Origin: Cavia porcellus
Lineage: Eukaryota; Chordata; Mammalia; Rodentia; Caviidae
DNA length: 64,000 nucleotides
NCBI RefSeq assembly: GCF_034190915.1
Contig: NW_026947627.1
Coordinates: 496,001-560,000, forward strand
Direction: 5' to 3'
The position numbers were made by a program, and so were the translations under genes. The notes below the pieces were generated by a model, which saw nothing but the letters and a program-made list of their open reading frames with translations, was not told the origin of the DNA and did no database searches. Shown here in pieces: positions 11,201 through 26,095 of the stretch (positions are counted from its first letter, which is position 1; each line of letters starts with the position of its first letter).

Positions 11201-14200
11201 ACACACACCCATACAATGCGCACCACCCCGTGATGTTTTTCTCACTCCTACTAGTGAATGTAATGTAACACACACCCATACAATGCGCACCACCCCGTGA
11301 TGTTTTTCTCACTCCTACTAGTGAATGTAATGTAACACACACCCATACAATGCGCACCACCCCGTGATGTTTTTCTCACTCCTACTAGTGAATGTAATGT
11401 AACACACACCCATACAATGCGCACCACCCCTTGATGTTTTTCTCACTCCTACTAGTGAATGTAATGTAACACACACCCATACAAGGCGCACCACCCCGTG
11501 ATGTTTTTCTCACTCCTACTACTGAATCTAATGTAACACACACCCATACAAGGCGCACCACCCCGTGATGTTTTTCTCACTCCTACTAGTGAATCTAATG
11601 TAACACACACCCATACAAGGCGCACCACCCCGTGATGTTTTTCTCACTCCTACTAGTGAATCTAATGTAACACACACCCATACAAGGCGCACCACCCCGT
11701 GATGTTTTTCTCACTCCTACTAGTGAATGTAATGTAACACACACCCATACAAGGCGCACCACCCCGTGATGTTTTTCTCACTCCTGCTAGTGAATGTAAT
11801 GTAACACACACCCATACAAGGCGCACCACCCCGTGATGTTTTTCTCACTCCTGCTAGTGAATGTAATGTAACACACACCCATACAAGGCGCACCACCCCG
11901 TGATGTTTTTCTCACTCCTGCTAGTGAATGTAATGTAACACACACCCATACAAGGCGCACCACCCCGTGATGTTTTTCTCACCCCTGCTCGTGAATGTAA
12001 TGTAACACACAGCCATACAAGGCGCACCACCCCGTGATGTTTTTCTCACCCCTGCTAGTGAATGTAATGTAACACACACCCATACAAGGCGCACCACCCC
12101 GTGATGTTTTTCTCACTCCTGCTAGTGAATGTAATGTAACACACACCCATACAAGGCGCACCACCCCGTGATGTTTTTCTCACTCCTACTAGTGAATCTA
12201 ATGTAACACACACCCATACAAGGCGCACCACCCCGTGATGTTTTTCTCACTCCTACTAGTGAATCTAATGTAACACACACCCATACAAGGCGCACCACCC
12301 CGTGATGTTTTTCTCACTCCTACTACTGAATCTAATGTATCACACACCCATATAAGGCGCACCACCCCGTGATGTTTTTCTGACTCCTACTAGTGAATCT
12401 AATGAAACACACACCCATACAATGCGCACCACCCCGTGATGTTTTTCTCACTCCTACTAGTGAATGTAATGTAACACACACCCATACAATGCGCACCACC
12501 CCGTGATGTTTTTCTCACTCCTACTAGTGAATGTAATGTAACACACACCCCTACAATGCGCACCACCCCGTGATGTTTTTCTCACTCCTACTAGTGAATC
12601 TAATGTAACACACACCCATACAATGCGCACCACCCGGTGATGTTTTTCTCACTCCTACTAGTGAATCTAATGTAACACACACCCATACAATGCGCACCAC
12701 CCCGTGATGTTTTCCACACTCCTACTAGTGAATGTAATGTAACACACTCCCATACAATGCGCACCACCCCGTGATGTTTTTCTCACCCCTGCTCGTGAAT
12801 GTAATGTAACACACACCCATACAAGGCGCACCACCCCGTGATGTTTTTCTCACCCCTGCTAGTGAATGTAATGTAACACACACCCATACAAGGCGCACCA
12901 CCCCGTGATGTTTTTCTCACTCCTGCTAGTGAATGTAATGTAACACACACCCATACAAGGCGCACCACCCCGTGATGTTTTTCTCACTCCTGCTAGTGAA
13001 TGTAATGTAACACACACCCATACAAGGCGCACCACCCCGTGATATTTTTCTCACCCCTGCTAGTGAATGTAATGTAACACACACCCATACAAGGCGCACC
13101 ACCCCGTGATGTTTTTCTCACCCCTACTAGTGAATGTAATGTAACACACACCCATACAATGCGCACCACCCCGTGATGTTTTTCTCCCCCTACTAGTGAA
13201 TGTAATGTAACACACACCCATACAAGGCGCACCACCCCGTGATGTTTTTCTCACCCCTACTAGTGAATGTAATGTAACACACACCCATACATGGCGCACC
13301 ACCCCGTGATGTTTTTCTCACTCCTACTAGTGAATGTAATGTAACACACACCCATACAAGGCGCACCACCCCGTGATGTTTTTCTCACTCCTACTAGTGA
13401 ATCTAATGTAACACACACCCATACAAGGCGCACCACCCCGTGATGTTTTTCTCACTCCTACTAGTGAATCTAATGTAACACACACCCATACAAGGCGCAC
13501 CACCCCGTGATGTTTTTCTCACTCCTACTAGTGAATCTAATGTAACACACACCCATACAAGGCGCACCACCCCATGATGTTTTTCTCACTCCTACTAGTG
13601 AATCTAATGTAACACACACCCATACAAGGCGCACCACCCCGTGATGTTTTTCTCACTCCTACTAGTGAATCTAATGTAACACACACCAATACAAGGCGCA
13701 CCACCCCGTGATGTTTTTCTCACTCCTACTACTGAATCTAATGTATCACACACCCATACAAGGCGCACCACCCCGTGATGTTTTTCTGACTCCTACTAGT
13801 GAATCTAATGAAACACACACCCATACAATGCGCACCACCCCGTGATGTTTTTCTCACTCCTACTAGTGAATGTAATGTAACACACACCCATACAATGCGC
13901 ACCACCCCGTGATGTTTTTCTCACTCCTACTAGTGAATGTAACACACACCCATACAATGCGCACCACCCCGTGATGATTTTCTCACTCCTACTAGTGAAA
14001 GTAATGTAACACACACCCATACAATGCGCACCACCCCGTGATGTTTTTCTCACTCCTACTAGTGAATGTAATGTAACACACACCCATACAATGCGCACCA
14101 CCCCGTGATGTTTTTCTCACTCCTACTAGTGAATGTAATGTAACACACACCCATACAATGCGCACCACCCCGTGATGTTTTTCTCACTCCTACTAGTGAA

Positions 14201-14240
14201 TGTAATGTAACACACACCCATACAATGCGCACCACCCCTT
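7490..14240 (+). repeat. HOR domain E, seven modules marked by CTGCTCGTG
   Basis: A monomer with the private variant CTGCTCGTG begins at 7490, 8892, 9294, 10098, 10567, 11969 and 12773. Each is followed by the same CACCCCTGCTAG and CTCCTGCTAG monomers; in several modules a monomer with TATCACACACCCATATAAGG and one with TAATGAAAC follow. Module lengths are 1402, 402, 804, 469, 1402 and 804 bp, and the last module runs about 1.5 kb to 14240. All are whole numbers of monomers except where a 62-mer (8026, 11103, 13911) or a 66-mer (13175) subtracts bases. The pair of 1402-bp modules forms a 3077-bp larger repeat (7490 to 10567). This looks like repeated unequal exchange between modules. Confidence 0.85.
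13175..13240 (+). repeat. 66-bp monomer class c: A13 lost
   Basis: TCTCACCCCTAC reads TCTCCCCCTAC. It occurs once in the window, in the last E module, so it is probably a young deletion not yet spread. Confidence 0.9.
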
Positions 14241-16652
14241 GATGATTTTCTCACTCCTACTAGTGAATCTAATGTAACACACACCCATACAATGCGCACC
14301 ACCCCGTGATGTTTTTCTCACTCCTACTAGTGAATCTAATGTAACACACACCCATACAATGCGCACCACCCCGTGATGTTTTTCTCACTCCTACTAGTGA
14401 ATCTAATGTAACACACACCCATACAATGCGCACCACCCCGTGATGTTTTTCTCACTGCTACTAGTGAATGTAATGTAACACACACCCATACAATGCGCAC
14501 CACCCCGTGATGTTTTTCTCACTCCTACTAGTGAATCTAATGTAACACACACCCCTACAATGCGCACCACCCCGTGATGTTTTTCTCACTCCTACTAGTG
14601 AATCTAATGTAACACACACCCATACAATGCGCACCACCCGGTGATGTTTTTCTCACTCCTACTAGTGAATCTAATGTAACACACACCCATACAATGCGCA
14701 CCACCCCGTGATGTTTTTCTCACTCCTACTAGTGAATGTAATGTAACACACTCCCATACAATGCGCACCACCCCGTGATGTTTTTCTCACTCCTACTATT
14801 GAATGTAATGTAACACACACCCATACAATGCGCACCCCCCCGTGATGTATTTCTCACTCCTACTAGTGAATGTAAGGTAACACACACCCATACAATGCGC
14901 ACCACCCCGTGATGTTTTTCTCACTCCTACTAGTGAATGTAATGTAACACACACCCATACAATGCGCACCACCCCGTGATGTTTTTCTCACTCCTTCTAG
15001 TGAATGTAATGTAACACACACCCATACAATGCGCACCACCCCGTGATGTTTTTCTCACTCCTACTAGTGAATGTAATGTAACACACACCCTTACAATGCG
15101 CACCACCCCGTGATGTTTTTCTCACTGCTACTAGTGTATGTAATGTAACACACACCCATACAATGCGCACCACCCCGTGATGTTTTTCTCACTCCTACTA
15201 GTGAATCTAATGTAACACACACCCATACAATGCGCACCACCCCGTGATGTTTTTCTCACTGCTACTAGTGAATCTAATGTAACACACACCCATACAATGC
15301 GCACCACCCCGTGATGTTTTTCTCACTGCTACTAGTGAATCTAATGTAACACACACCCATACAATGCGCACCACCCCGTGATGTTTTTCTCACTGCTACT
15401 AGTGAATCTAATGTAACACACACCCATACAATGCGCACCACCCCGTGATGTTTTTCTCAGTGCTACTAGTGAATCTAATGTAACACACACCCATACAATG
15501 CGCACCACCCCGTGATGTTTTTCTCACTGCTACTAGTGAATCTAATGTAACACACACGCATACAATGCGCACCACCCCGTGATGTTTTTCTCACTCCTAC
15601 TAGTGAATCTAATGTAACACAGACCCATACAATGCGCACCACCCCGTGATGTTTTTCTCACTCCTACTAGTGAATCTAATGTAACACACACCCATACAAG
15701 GCGCACCACCCCGTGATGTTTTTCTCACTCCTACTAGTGAATCTAATGTAACACACACCCATACAAGGCGCACCACCCCGTGATGTTTTTCTCACTCCTA
15801 CTAGTGAATCTAATGTAACACACACCCATACAAGGCGCACCACCCCGTGATGTTTTTCTCACTCCTACTAGTGAATCTAATGTAACACACACCCATACAA
15901 GGCGCACCACCCCGTGATGATTTTCTCACTCCTACTAGTGAATGTAATGTAACACACACCCATACAAGGCGCACCACCCCGTGATGTTTTTCTCACTCCT
16001 ACTAGTGAATGTAATGTAACACACACCCATACAATGCGCACCACCCCGTGATGTTTTTCTCACTCCTACTAGTGAATGTAATGTAACAAACACCCATACA
16101 ATGCGCACCACCCCGTGATGTTTTTCTCACTCCTACTAGTGAATCTAATGTAACACACACCCATACAATGCGCACCACCCCGTGATGTTTTTCTCACTCC
16201 TACTAGTGAAGCTAATGTAACACACACCCATACAATGCGCACCACCCCGTGATGTTTTTCTCACTCCTACTAGTGAAGCTAATGTAACACACACCCATTC
16301 AAGGCGCACCACCCCGTGATGTTTTTCTCACTCCTACTAGTGAATCTAATGTAACACACACCCATACAAGGCGCACCACCCCGTGATGTTTTTCTCACTC
16401 CTACTTGTGAATCTAATGTAACACACACCCATACAAGGCGCACCACCCCGTGATGTTTTTCTCACTCCTACTAGTGAATCTAATGTAACACACACCCATA
16501 CAAGGCGCACCACCCCGTGATGTTTTTCTCACTCCTACTAGTGAATGTAATGTAACACACACCCATACAATGCGCACCACCCCGTGATGTTTTTCTCACT
16601 CCTACTACTGAATGTAATGTAACACACACCCATACAATGCGCACCACCCCTT
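14241..16652 (+). repeat. HOR block G, copy 1 (2412 bp, 36 monomers)
   Basis: The block begins just after a CCCTTGATG junction and repeats exactly 2412 bp later. Shared private variants include ACCCGGTG, CACTCCCATAC, CTATTGAATG, a GCACCCCCCCGTG monomer followed by GTATTTCTC, GTAAGGTAAC, CTCCTTCTAG, CCCTTACAATG and CAGTGCTAC. GAAGCTAATG monomers lie near the right end, two here against one in copy 2. No monomer in the block departs from 67 bp. Confidence 0.88.
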
Positions 16653-18863
16653 GATGTTTTTCTCACTCCTACTAGTGAATCTAATGTAACACACACCCAT
16701 ACAATGCGCACCACCCCGTGATGTTTTTCTCACTCCTACTAGTGAATCTAATGTAACACACACCCATACAATGCGCACCACCCCGTGATGTTTTTCTCAC
16801 TCCTACTAGTGAATCTAATGTAACACACACCCATACAATGCGCACCACCCCGTGATGTTTTTCTCACTGCTACTAGTGAATGTAATGTAACACACACCCA
16901 TACAATGCGCACCACCCCGTGATGTTTTTCTCACTCCTACTAGTGAATCTAATGTAACACACACCCCTACAATGCGCACCACCCCGTGATGTTTTTCTCA
17001 CTCCTACTAGTGAATCTAATGTAACACACACCCATACAATGCGCACCACCCGGTGATGTTTTTTTCACTCCTACTAGTGAATCTAATGTAACACACACCC
17101 ATACAATGCGCACCACCCCGTGATGTTTTTCTCACTCCTACTAGTGAATGTAATGTAACACACTCCCATACAATGCGCACCACCCCGTGATGTTTTTCTC
17201 ACTCCTACTATTGAATGTAATGTAACACACACCCATACAATGCGCACCCCCCCGTGATGTATTTCTCACTCCTACTAGTGAATGTAAGGTAACACACACC
17301 CATACAATGCGCACCACCCCGTGATGTTTTTCTCACTCCTACTAGTGAATGTAATGTAACACACACCCATACAATGCGCACCACCCCGTGATGTTTTTCT
17401 CACTCCTTCTAGTGAATGTAATGTAACACACACCCATACAATGCGCACCACCCCGTGATGTTTTTCTCACTCCTACTAGTGAATGTAATGTAACACACAC
17501 CCTTACAATGCGCACCACCCCGTGATGTTTTTCTCACTGCTACTAGTGTATGTAATGTAACACACACCCATACAATGCGCACCACCCCGTGATGTTTTTC
17601 TCACTCCTACTAGTGAATCTAATGTAACACACACCCATACAATGCGCACCACCCCGTGATGTTTTTCTCACTGCTACTAGTGAATCTAATGTAACACACA
17701 CCCATACAATGCGCACCACCCCGTGATGTTTTTCTCACTGCTACTAGTGAATCTAATGTAACACACACCCATACAATGCGCACCACCCCGTGATGTTTTT
17801 CTCACTGCTACTAGTGAATCTAATGTAACACACACCCATACAATGCGCACCACCCCGTGATGTTTTTCTCAGTGCTACTAGTGAATCTAATGTAACACAC
17901 ACCCATACAATGCGCACCACCCCGTGATGTTTTTCTCACTGCTACTAGTGAATCTAATGTAACACACACGCATACAATGCGCACCACCCCGTGATGTTTT
18001 TCTCACTCCTACTAGTGAATCTAATGTAACACACACCCATACAATGCGCACCATTCCGTGATGTTTTTCTCACTCCTACTAGTGAATCTAATGTAACACA
18101 CACCCATACAAGGCGCACCACCCCGTGATGTTTTTCTCACTCCTACTAGTGAATCTAATGTAACACACACCCATACAAGGCGCACCACCCCGTGATGTTT
18201 TTCTCACTCCTACTAGTGAATCTAATGTAACACACACCCATACAAGGCGCACCACCCCGTGATGATTTTCTCACTCCTACTAGTGAATGTAATGTAACAC
18301 ACACCCATACAATGCGCACCACCCCGTGATGTTTTTCTCACTCCTACTAGTGAATGTAATGTAACACACACCCATACAATGCGCACCACCCCGTGATGTT
18401 TTTCTCACTCCTACTAGTGAATGTAATGTAACATACACCCATACAATGCGCACCACCCCGTGATGTTTTTCTCACTCCTACTAGTGAATCTAATGTAACA
18501 CACACCCATACAATGCGCACCACCCCGTGATGTTTTTCTCACTCCTACTAGTGAATCTAATGTAACACACACCCATACAATGCGCACCACCCCGTGATGT
18601 TTTTCTCACTCCTACTAGTGAAGCTAATGTAACACACACCCATTCAAGGCGCACCACCCCGTGATGTTTTTCTCACTCCTACTAGTGAATCTAATGTAAC
18701 ACACACCCATACAAGGCGCACCACCCCGTGATGTTTTTCTCACTCCTACTTGTGAATCTAATGTAACACACACCCATACAAGGCGCACCACCCCGTGATG
18801 TTTTTCTCACTCCTACTAGTGAATCTAATGTAACAAACACCCATACAAGGCGCACCACCCCGT
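16653..18863 (+). repeat. HOR block G, copy 2 (2211 bp, 33 monomers)
   Basis: This is a tandem copy of 14241-16652 with the same ordered variants. One monomer is lost by the GAAGCT region, where the offset falls from 2412 to 2345. Block A2 starts directly after it, so copy 2 is cut short relative to copy 1. Small differences such as CCATTCCGTG near 18052 show the copies are not perfectly homogenised. Confidence 0.86.
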
Positions 18864-21800
18864 GATGTTTTTCTCACTCCTACTAGTGAATCTAATGTAA
18901 CACACACCCATAGAATGCGCACCACCCCGTGATGTTTTTCTCACTCCCACTAGTGAATGTAATGTAACACACACCCATACAATGCGCACCACCCCGTGAT
19001 GTTTTTCTCACTGCTACTAGTGTATGTAATGTAACACACACCCATACAATGCGCACCACCCCGTGATGTTTTTCTCAGTGCTACTAGTGAATCTAATGTA
19101 ACACACACCCATACAATGCGCACCACCCCGTGATGTTTTTCTCACTGCTACTAGTGAATCTAATGTAACACACACCCATACGATGCGCACCACCCCGTGA
19201 TGTTTTTCTCACTGCTACTAGTGAATCTAATGTAACACACACCCATACGATGCGCACAACCCCGTGATGTTTTTCTCACTGCTACTAGTGAATGTAATGT
19301 AACCCACACCCATACGATGCGCACCACCCCGTGATGTCTTTCTCACTGCTACTAGTGAATGTAATGTAACACACACCCATACAATGCGCACCACCCCGTG
19401 ATGTTTGTCTCACTGCTACTAGTGAATGTAATGTAACACACACCCACACAATGCGCACCACCCCGTGATGTTTTTCTCACTGCTACTAGTGAATGTAATG
19501 TAACACACACCCATACAATGCGCACCACCCCGTGATGTTTTTCTCACTGCTACTAGTGAATGTAATGTAATACACACCCATACAATGCGCACCACCCCGT
19601 GATGTTTTTCTCACTCCTACTAGTGAATCTAATGTACACACACCCATACAATGCGCACCACCCCGTGATTTTTTTCTCACTCCTACTAGTGAATCTAATG
19701 TAACACACATCCATACAATGCGCACCACCCCGTGATGTTTTTCTCACTCCTACTAGAGAATGTAATGTAACACACACGCATACAATGCGCACCACCCCGT
19801 GATGTTTTTCTCACTCCTACTAGTGAATGTAATGTAACACACACCCATACAATGCGCACCACCCCGTGATGTTTATCTCACTCCTACTAGTGAATGTAAT
19901 GTAACACACACCCATACAATGCGCACCACCCCGTGATGTTTTTCTCACTCCTACTAGTGTATGTATTGTAACACACACCCATACAATGCGCACCACCCCG
20001 TGATGTTTTTCTCACTCCTACTAGTGAATGTAATGTAACACACACCCATACAATGCGCACCACCCCGTGATGTTTTTCTCACTCCTACTAGTGAATGTAA
20101 TGTAACACACACCCATACAATGCGCACCACCCCGTGATGTTTTTCTCACTCCTACTAGTGAATCTAATGTAACACACACCCATACAATGCACACCACCCC
20201 GTGATGTTTTTCTCACTGCTACTAGTGAATCTAATGTAACACACACCCATACAATGCGCACCACCCCGTGATGTTTTTCTCACTGCTACTAGTGAATCTA
20301 ATGTAACACACACCCATACAATGCGCACCACCCCGTGATGTTTTTCTCACCGCTACTAGTGAATCTAACGTAACACACACCCATACAATGCTCACCACCC
20401 CGTGATGTTTTTCTCACTGCTACTAGTGAATCTAATGTAACACACACCCATACAATGCGCACCACCCCGTGATGTTTTTCTCACTCCTACTAGTGAATGT
20501 AATGTAACACACACCCATACAAGGCGCACCACCCCGTGATGTTTTTCTCACTCCTACTAGTGAATGTAATGTAACACACACCCATACAATGCGCACCACC
20601 CCGTGATGTTTTTCTCACTCCTACTAGTGAATCTAATGTAACACACACCCATACAATGCGCACCACCCCGTGATGTTTTTCTCACTCCTACTAGTGAATC
20701 TAATGTAACACACACCCATACAATGCGCACCACCCCGTGATGTTTTTCTCACACCTACTAGTGAATCTAATGTAACACACACCCATACAATGCGCACCAC
20801 CCCGTGATGTTTTTCTCACTCCTACTAGTGAATGTAATTTAACACACACCCATACAATGCGCACCACCCCGTGATGTTTTTCTCACTCCTACTAGTGAAT
20901 GTAATGTAACACACACTCATACAAGGCGCACCACCCCGTGATGTTTTTCTCACTCCTACTAGTGAATCTAATGTAACACACACCCATACAAGGCGCACCA
21001 CCCCGTGATGTTTTTCTCACTCCTACTATTGAATGTAATGTAACACACACCCATACAAGGCGCACCACCCCGTGATGTTTTTCTCACTCCTACTAGTGAA
21101 TGTAATGTAACACACACCCATACAAGGCGCACCACCCCGTGATGTTTTTCTCACTCCTACTAGTGAATCTAATGTAACACACACCCATACAAGGCGCACA
21201 CCCCGTGATGTTTTTCTCACTGCTACTACTGAATCTAATGTAACACACAGCCCTAAAAGGCGCACCACCCCGTGATGTATTTCTCACTGCTACTAGTGAA
21301 TCTAATGTAACACACACCCATACAAGGTGCACCACCCCGTGATATTTTTCTCACTGCTACTAGTGAATCTAATGTAACACACACGCATACAAGGCGCACC
21401 ACCCCGTGATGTTTTTCTCACTCCTACTAGTGAATCTAATGTAACACACACCCATACAAGGCGCACCACCCCGTGATGTTTTTCTCACTCCTACTAGTGA
21501 ATGTAATGTAACACACACCCATACAAGGCGCACCACCCCGTGATGTTTTTCTCACTGCTCCTAGTGAATCTAATGTAACACACACCCATGCAAGGCGCAC
21601 CACCCCGTGATGTTTTTCTCAGTCCTACTAGTGAATCTAATGTAACACACACCCATACAATGCGCACCACCGCGTGATGTTTTTCTCACTCCTACTAGTG
21701 AATCTAATGTAACACACACCCATACAATGCGCACCACCCCGTGATGTTTTTCTCACTGCTACTAGTGAATCTAATGTAACACACACCCATACAATGCGCA

Positions 21801-22077
21801 CCACCCCGTGATGTTTTTCTCACTGCTACTAGTGAATCTAATGTAACACACACCCATACAATGCGCACCACCCCGTGATGTTTTTCTCACTGCTACTAGT
21901 GAATCTAATGTAACACACACCCATACAATGCGCACCACCCCGTGATGTTTTTCTCACTGCTACTAGTGAATCTAATGTAACACACACCCATACAATGCGC
22001 ACCACCCCGTGATGTTTTTCTCACTGCTACTAGTGAATCTAATGTAACACACACCCATACAATGCGCACCACCCCGT
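18864..22077 (+). repeat. HOR block A, copy 2 (A2)
   Basis: This is a dispersed copy of 336-3616, about 18.5 kb away. It includes the 66-bp monomers at 19601-19666 and 21141-21206. It lacks three monomers that A1 has after 3014 and carries five GCTAC/CTAATG monomers near its end where A1 has three. It has CTCCTAGTG and CATGCAAGG at 21542, where A1 has CTCCTGGTG and CATACAAGG. These A2 forms reappear in the right-hand units near 57150, 60240 and 63790. Confidence 0.87.
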
Positions 22078-23819
22078 GATGTTTTTCTCACTCCTACTAG
22101 TGAATGTAATGTAACACACACCCATACAATGCGCACCACCCCGTGATGTTTTTCTCACTCCTACTAGTGAATGTAATGTAACACACACCCATACAATGCG
22201 CACCACCCCGTGATGTTTTTCTCACTCCTACTAGTGAATGTAATGTAACACACACCCATACAATGCGCACCACCCCGTGATGTTTTTCTCACTCCTACTA
22301 GTGAATGTAATGTAACACACACCCATACAATGCGCACCACCCCGTGATGTTTTTCTCACTCCTACTAGTGAATGTAATGTAACACACACCCATACAATGT
22401 GCACCACGACGTGATGTTTTTCTCACTCCTACTAGTGAATCTGATGTAACACACACCCATACAATGCGCACCACCCCGTGATGTTTTTCTCACTCCTACT
22501 AGTGAATGTAATGTAACACACACCCATACAATGCGCACCACCCCGTGATGTTTTTCTCACTCCTACTAGTGAATGTAATGTAACACACACCCATACAATG
22601 CGCACCACCGCGTGATGTTTTTCTCACTCCTACTAATGTATGTATTGTAACACACACCCATACAATGCGCACCACCCCGTGATGTTTTTCTCACTCCTAC
22701 TAGTGAATGTAATGTAACACACACCCATACAATGCGCACCACCGCGTGATGTTTTTCTCACTCCTACTAATGTATGTATTGTAACACACACCCATACAAT
22801 GCGCACCACCCCGTGATGTTTTTCTCACTCCTACTAGTGAATGTAATGTAACACACACCCATACAATGCGCACCACCCCGTGATGTTTTTCTCACTCCTA
22901 CTAGTGAATCTAATGTAACACACACCCATACAATGCGCACCACCCCGTGATGTTTTTCTCACTCCTACTAGTGAATGTAATGTAACACACACCCATAAAA
23001 TGCGCACCACCCCGTGATGTTTTTCTCACTCCTACTAGTGAATGTAATGTAACACACACCCATACAAGGCGCACCACCCCGTGATGTTTTTCTCACTCCT
23101 ACTAGTGAATGTAATGTAACACACACCCATACAAGGCGCACCACCCCGTGATGTTTTTCTCACTCCTACTAGTGAATCTAATGTAACACACACCCATACA
23201 ATGCGCACCACCACGTGATGTTTTTCTCACTCCTACTAGTGAATCTGATGTAACACACACCCATACAATGTGCACCACCCCGTGATGTTTTTCTCACTCC
23301 TACTAGTGAATCTGATGTAACACACACCCATACAATGCGCACCACCCCGTGATGTTTTTCTCACTCCTACTAGTGAATCTGATGTAACACACACCCATAC
23401 AATGCGCACCACCCCGTGATGTTTTTCTCACTCCTACTAGTGAATCTGATGTAACACACACCCATACAATGCGCACCACCCCGTGATGTTTTTCTCACAC
23501 CTGCTAGTGAATCTGATGTAACACACACCCATACAATGCGCACCACCCCGTGATGTTTGTCTCACTCCTGCTAGTGAATCTGATGTAACACACACCCATA
23601 CAATGCGCACCACCCCGTGATGTTTTTCTCACTCCTGCTAGTGAATCTGATGTAACACACACCCATACAATGCGCATCACCCCGTGATGTTTTTCTCACT
23701 CCTGCTAGTGAATCTGATGTAACACACACCCATACAATGCGCACCACCCCGTGATGTTTTTCTCACTGCTGCTAGTGAATGTGATGTAACACACACCCAT
23801 ACAATGCGCACCACCCCGT
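22078..23819 (+). repeat. HOR block H: CGACGTG, CTAATGTATG and CTGATG monomers
   Basis: This stretch lies between A2 and A3. It holds a monomer ending CACGACGTG, two copies of an alternating pair in which one member reads CTAATGTATGTATTG (near 22633 and 22767), then eight consecutive monomers with CTGATG (about 23240 to 23720) and one with GCTGCTAG plus GTGATG. The CTAATGTATG pair returns at about 56430-56570, 59510-59645 and 63060-63190. The CTGATG run returns at 26096, 28584 and 30785. All monomers are 67 bp. Confidence 0.82.
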
Positions 23820-26095
23820 GATGTTTTTCTCACTGCTACTAGTGAATGTAATGTAACACACAACCACACAATGCGCACCACCCCGTGATATTTTTCTCAC
23901 TGCTACTAGTGAATGTAATGTAACACACACCCACACAATGCGCACCACCCCGTGATGTTTTTCTCACTGCTACTAGTGAATGTAATGTAACACACACCTA
24001 TACAATGCGCACCACCCCGTGATGTTTTTCTCACTGCTACCAGTGAATGTAATGTACACACACCCATACAATGCGCACCACCCCGTGATGTTTTTCTCAC
24101 TCCTACTAGTGAATCTAATGTAACACACACCCATACAATGCGCACCACCCCGTGATGTTTTTCTCACTCCTACTAGTGAATGTAATGTAACACACACCCA
24201 TACAATGCGCACCACCCCGTGATGTTTATCTCACTCCTACTAGTGAATGTAATGTAACACACACCCATACAATGCGCACCACCCCGTGATGTTTTTCTCA
24301 CTCCTACTAGTGTATGTATTGTAACACACACCCATACAATGCGCACCACCCCGTGATGTTTTTCTCACTCCTACTAGTGAATGTAATGTAACACACACCC
24401 ATACAATGCGCACCACCCCGTGATGTTTTTCTCACTCCTACTAGTGAATGTAATGTAACACACACCCATACAATGCGCACCACCCCGTGATGTTTTTCTC
24501 ACTCCTACTAGTGAATCTAATGTAACACACACCCATACAATGCACACCACCCCGTGATGTTTTTCTCACTGCTACTAGTGAATCTAATGTAACACACACC
24601 CATACAATGCGCACCACCCCGTGATGTTTTTCTCACTGCTACTAGTGAATCTAATGTAACACACACCCATACAATGCGCACCACCCCGTGATGTTTTTCT
24701 CACTGCTACTAGTGAATCTAACGTAACACACACCCATACAATGCGCACCACCCCGTGATATTTTTCTCACTGCTACTAGTGAATCTAACGTAACACACAC
24801 CCATACAATGCTCACCAACCCGTGATGTTTTTCTCACTGCTACTAGTGAATCTAATGTAACACACACCCATACAATGCGCACCACCCCGTGATGTTTTTC
24901 TCACTCCTACTAGTGAATGTAATGTAACACACACCCATACAAGGCGCACCACCCCGTGATGTTTTTCTCACTCCTACTAGTGAATGTAATGTAACACACA
25001 CCCATACAATGCGCACCACCCCGTGATGTTTTTCTCACTCCTACTAGTGAATCTAATGTAACACACACCCATACAATGCGCACCACCACGTGATGTTTTT
25101 CTCACTCCTACTAGTGAATCTAATGTAAAACACACCCATACAATGCGCACCACCCCGTGATGTTTTTCTCACTCCTACTAGTGAATCTAATGTAACACAC
25201 ACCCATACAATGCGCACCACCCCGTGATGTTTTTCTCACTCCTACTAGTGAATGTAATTTAACACACACCCATACAATGCGCACCACCCCGTGATGTTTT
25301 TCTCACTCCTACTAGTGAATGTAATGTAACACACCCTCATACAAGGCGCACCACCCCGTGATGTTTTTCTCACTCCTACTAGTGAATCTAATGTAACACA
25401 CACCCATACAAGGCGCACCACCCCGTGATGTTTTTCTCACTCCTACTATTGAATGTAATGTAACACACACCCATACAAGGCGCACCACCCCGTGATGTTT
25501 TTCTCACTCCTACTAGTGAATGTAATGTAACACACACCCATACAAGGCGCACCACCCCGTGATGTTTTTCTCACTCCTACTAGTGAATCTAATGTAACAC
25601 ACACCCATACAAGGCGCACACCCCGTGATGTTTTTCTCACTGCTACTACTGAATCTAATGTAACACACAGCCCTAAAAGGCGCACCACCCCGTGATGTAT
25701 TTCTCACTGCTACTAGTGAATCTAATGTAACACACACCCATACAAGGCGCACCACCCCGTGATATTTTTCTCACTGCTACTAGTGAATCTAATGTAACAC
25801 ACACTCATACAAGGCGCACCACCCCGTGATGTTTTTCTCACTCCTACTAGTGAATCTAATGTAACACACACCCATACAAGGCGCACCACCCCGTGATGTT
25901 TTTCTCACTCCTACTAGTGAATGTAATGTAACACACACCCATACAAGGCGCACCACCCCGTGATGTTTTTCTCACTCCTACTAGTGAATCTAATGTAACA
26001 CACACCCATACAAGGCGCACCACCCCGTGATGTTTTTCTCACTGCTACTAGTGAATCTAATGTAACACACAGCCCTACAAGGCGCACCACCCCGT
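23820..26095 (+). repeat. HOR block A, copy 3 (A3)
   Basis: This copy matches A2 from 19400 onward at an offset of 4420. It includes 66-bp monomers at 24021-24086 and 25561-25626. Before GTTTATCTC (24221) it has one monomer fewer than A2. It later regains one through a doubled TAACG monomer (about 24690 and 24757), so the offset returns to 4420. It ends with the AGCCCTAC monomer that A1 has and A2 lacks, so A3 cannot derive from A2 alone. Confidence 0.86.
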
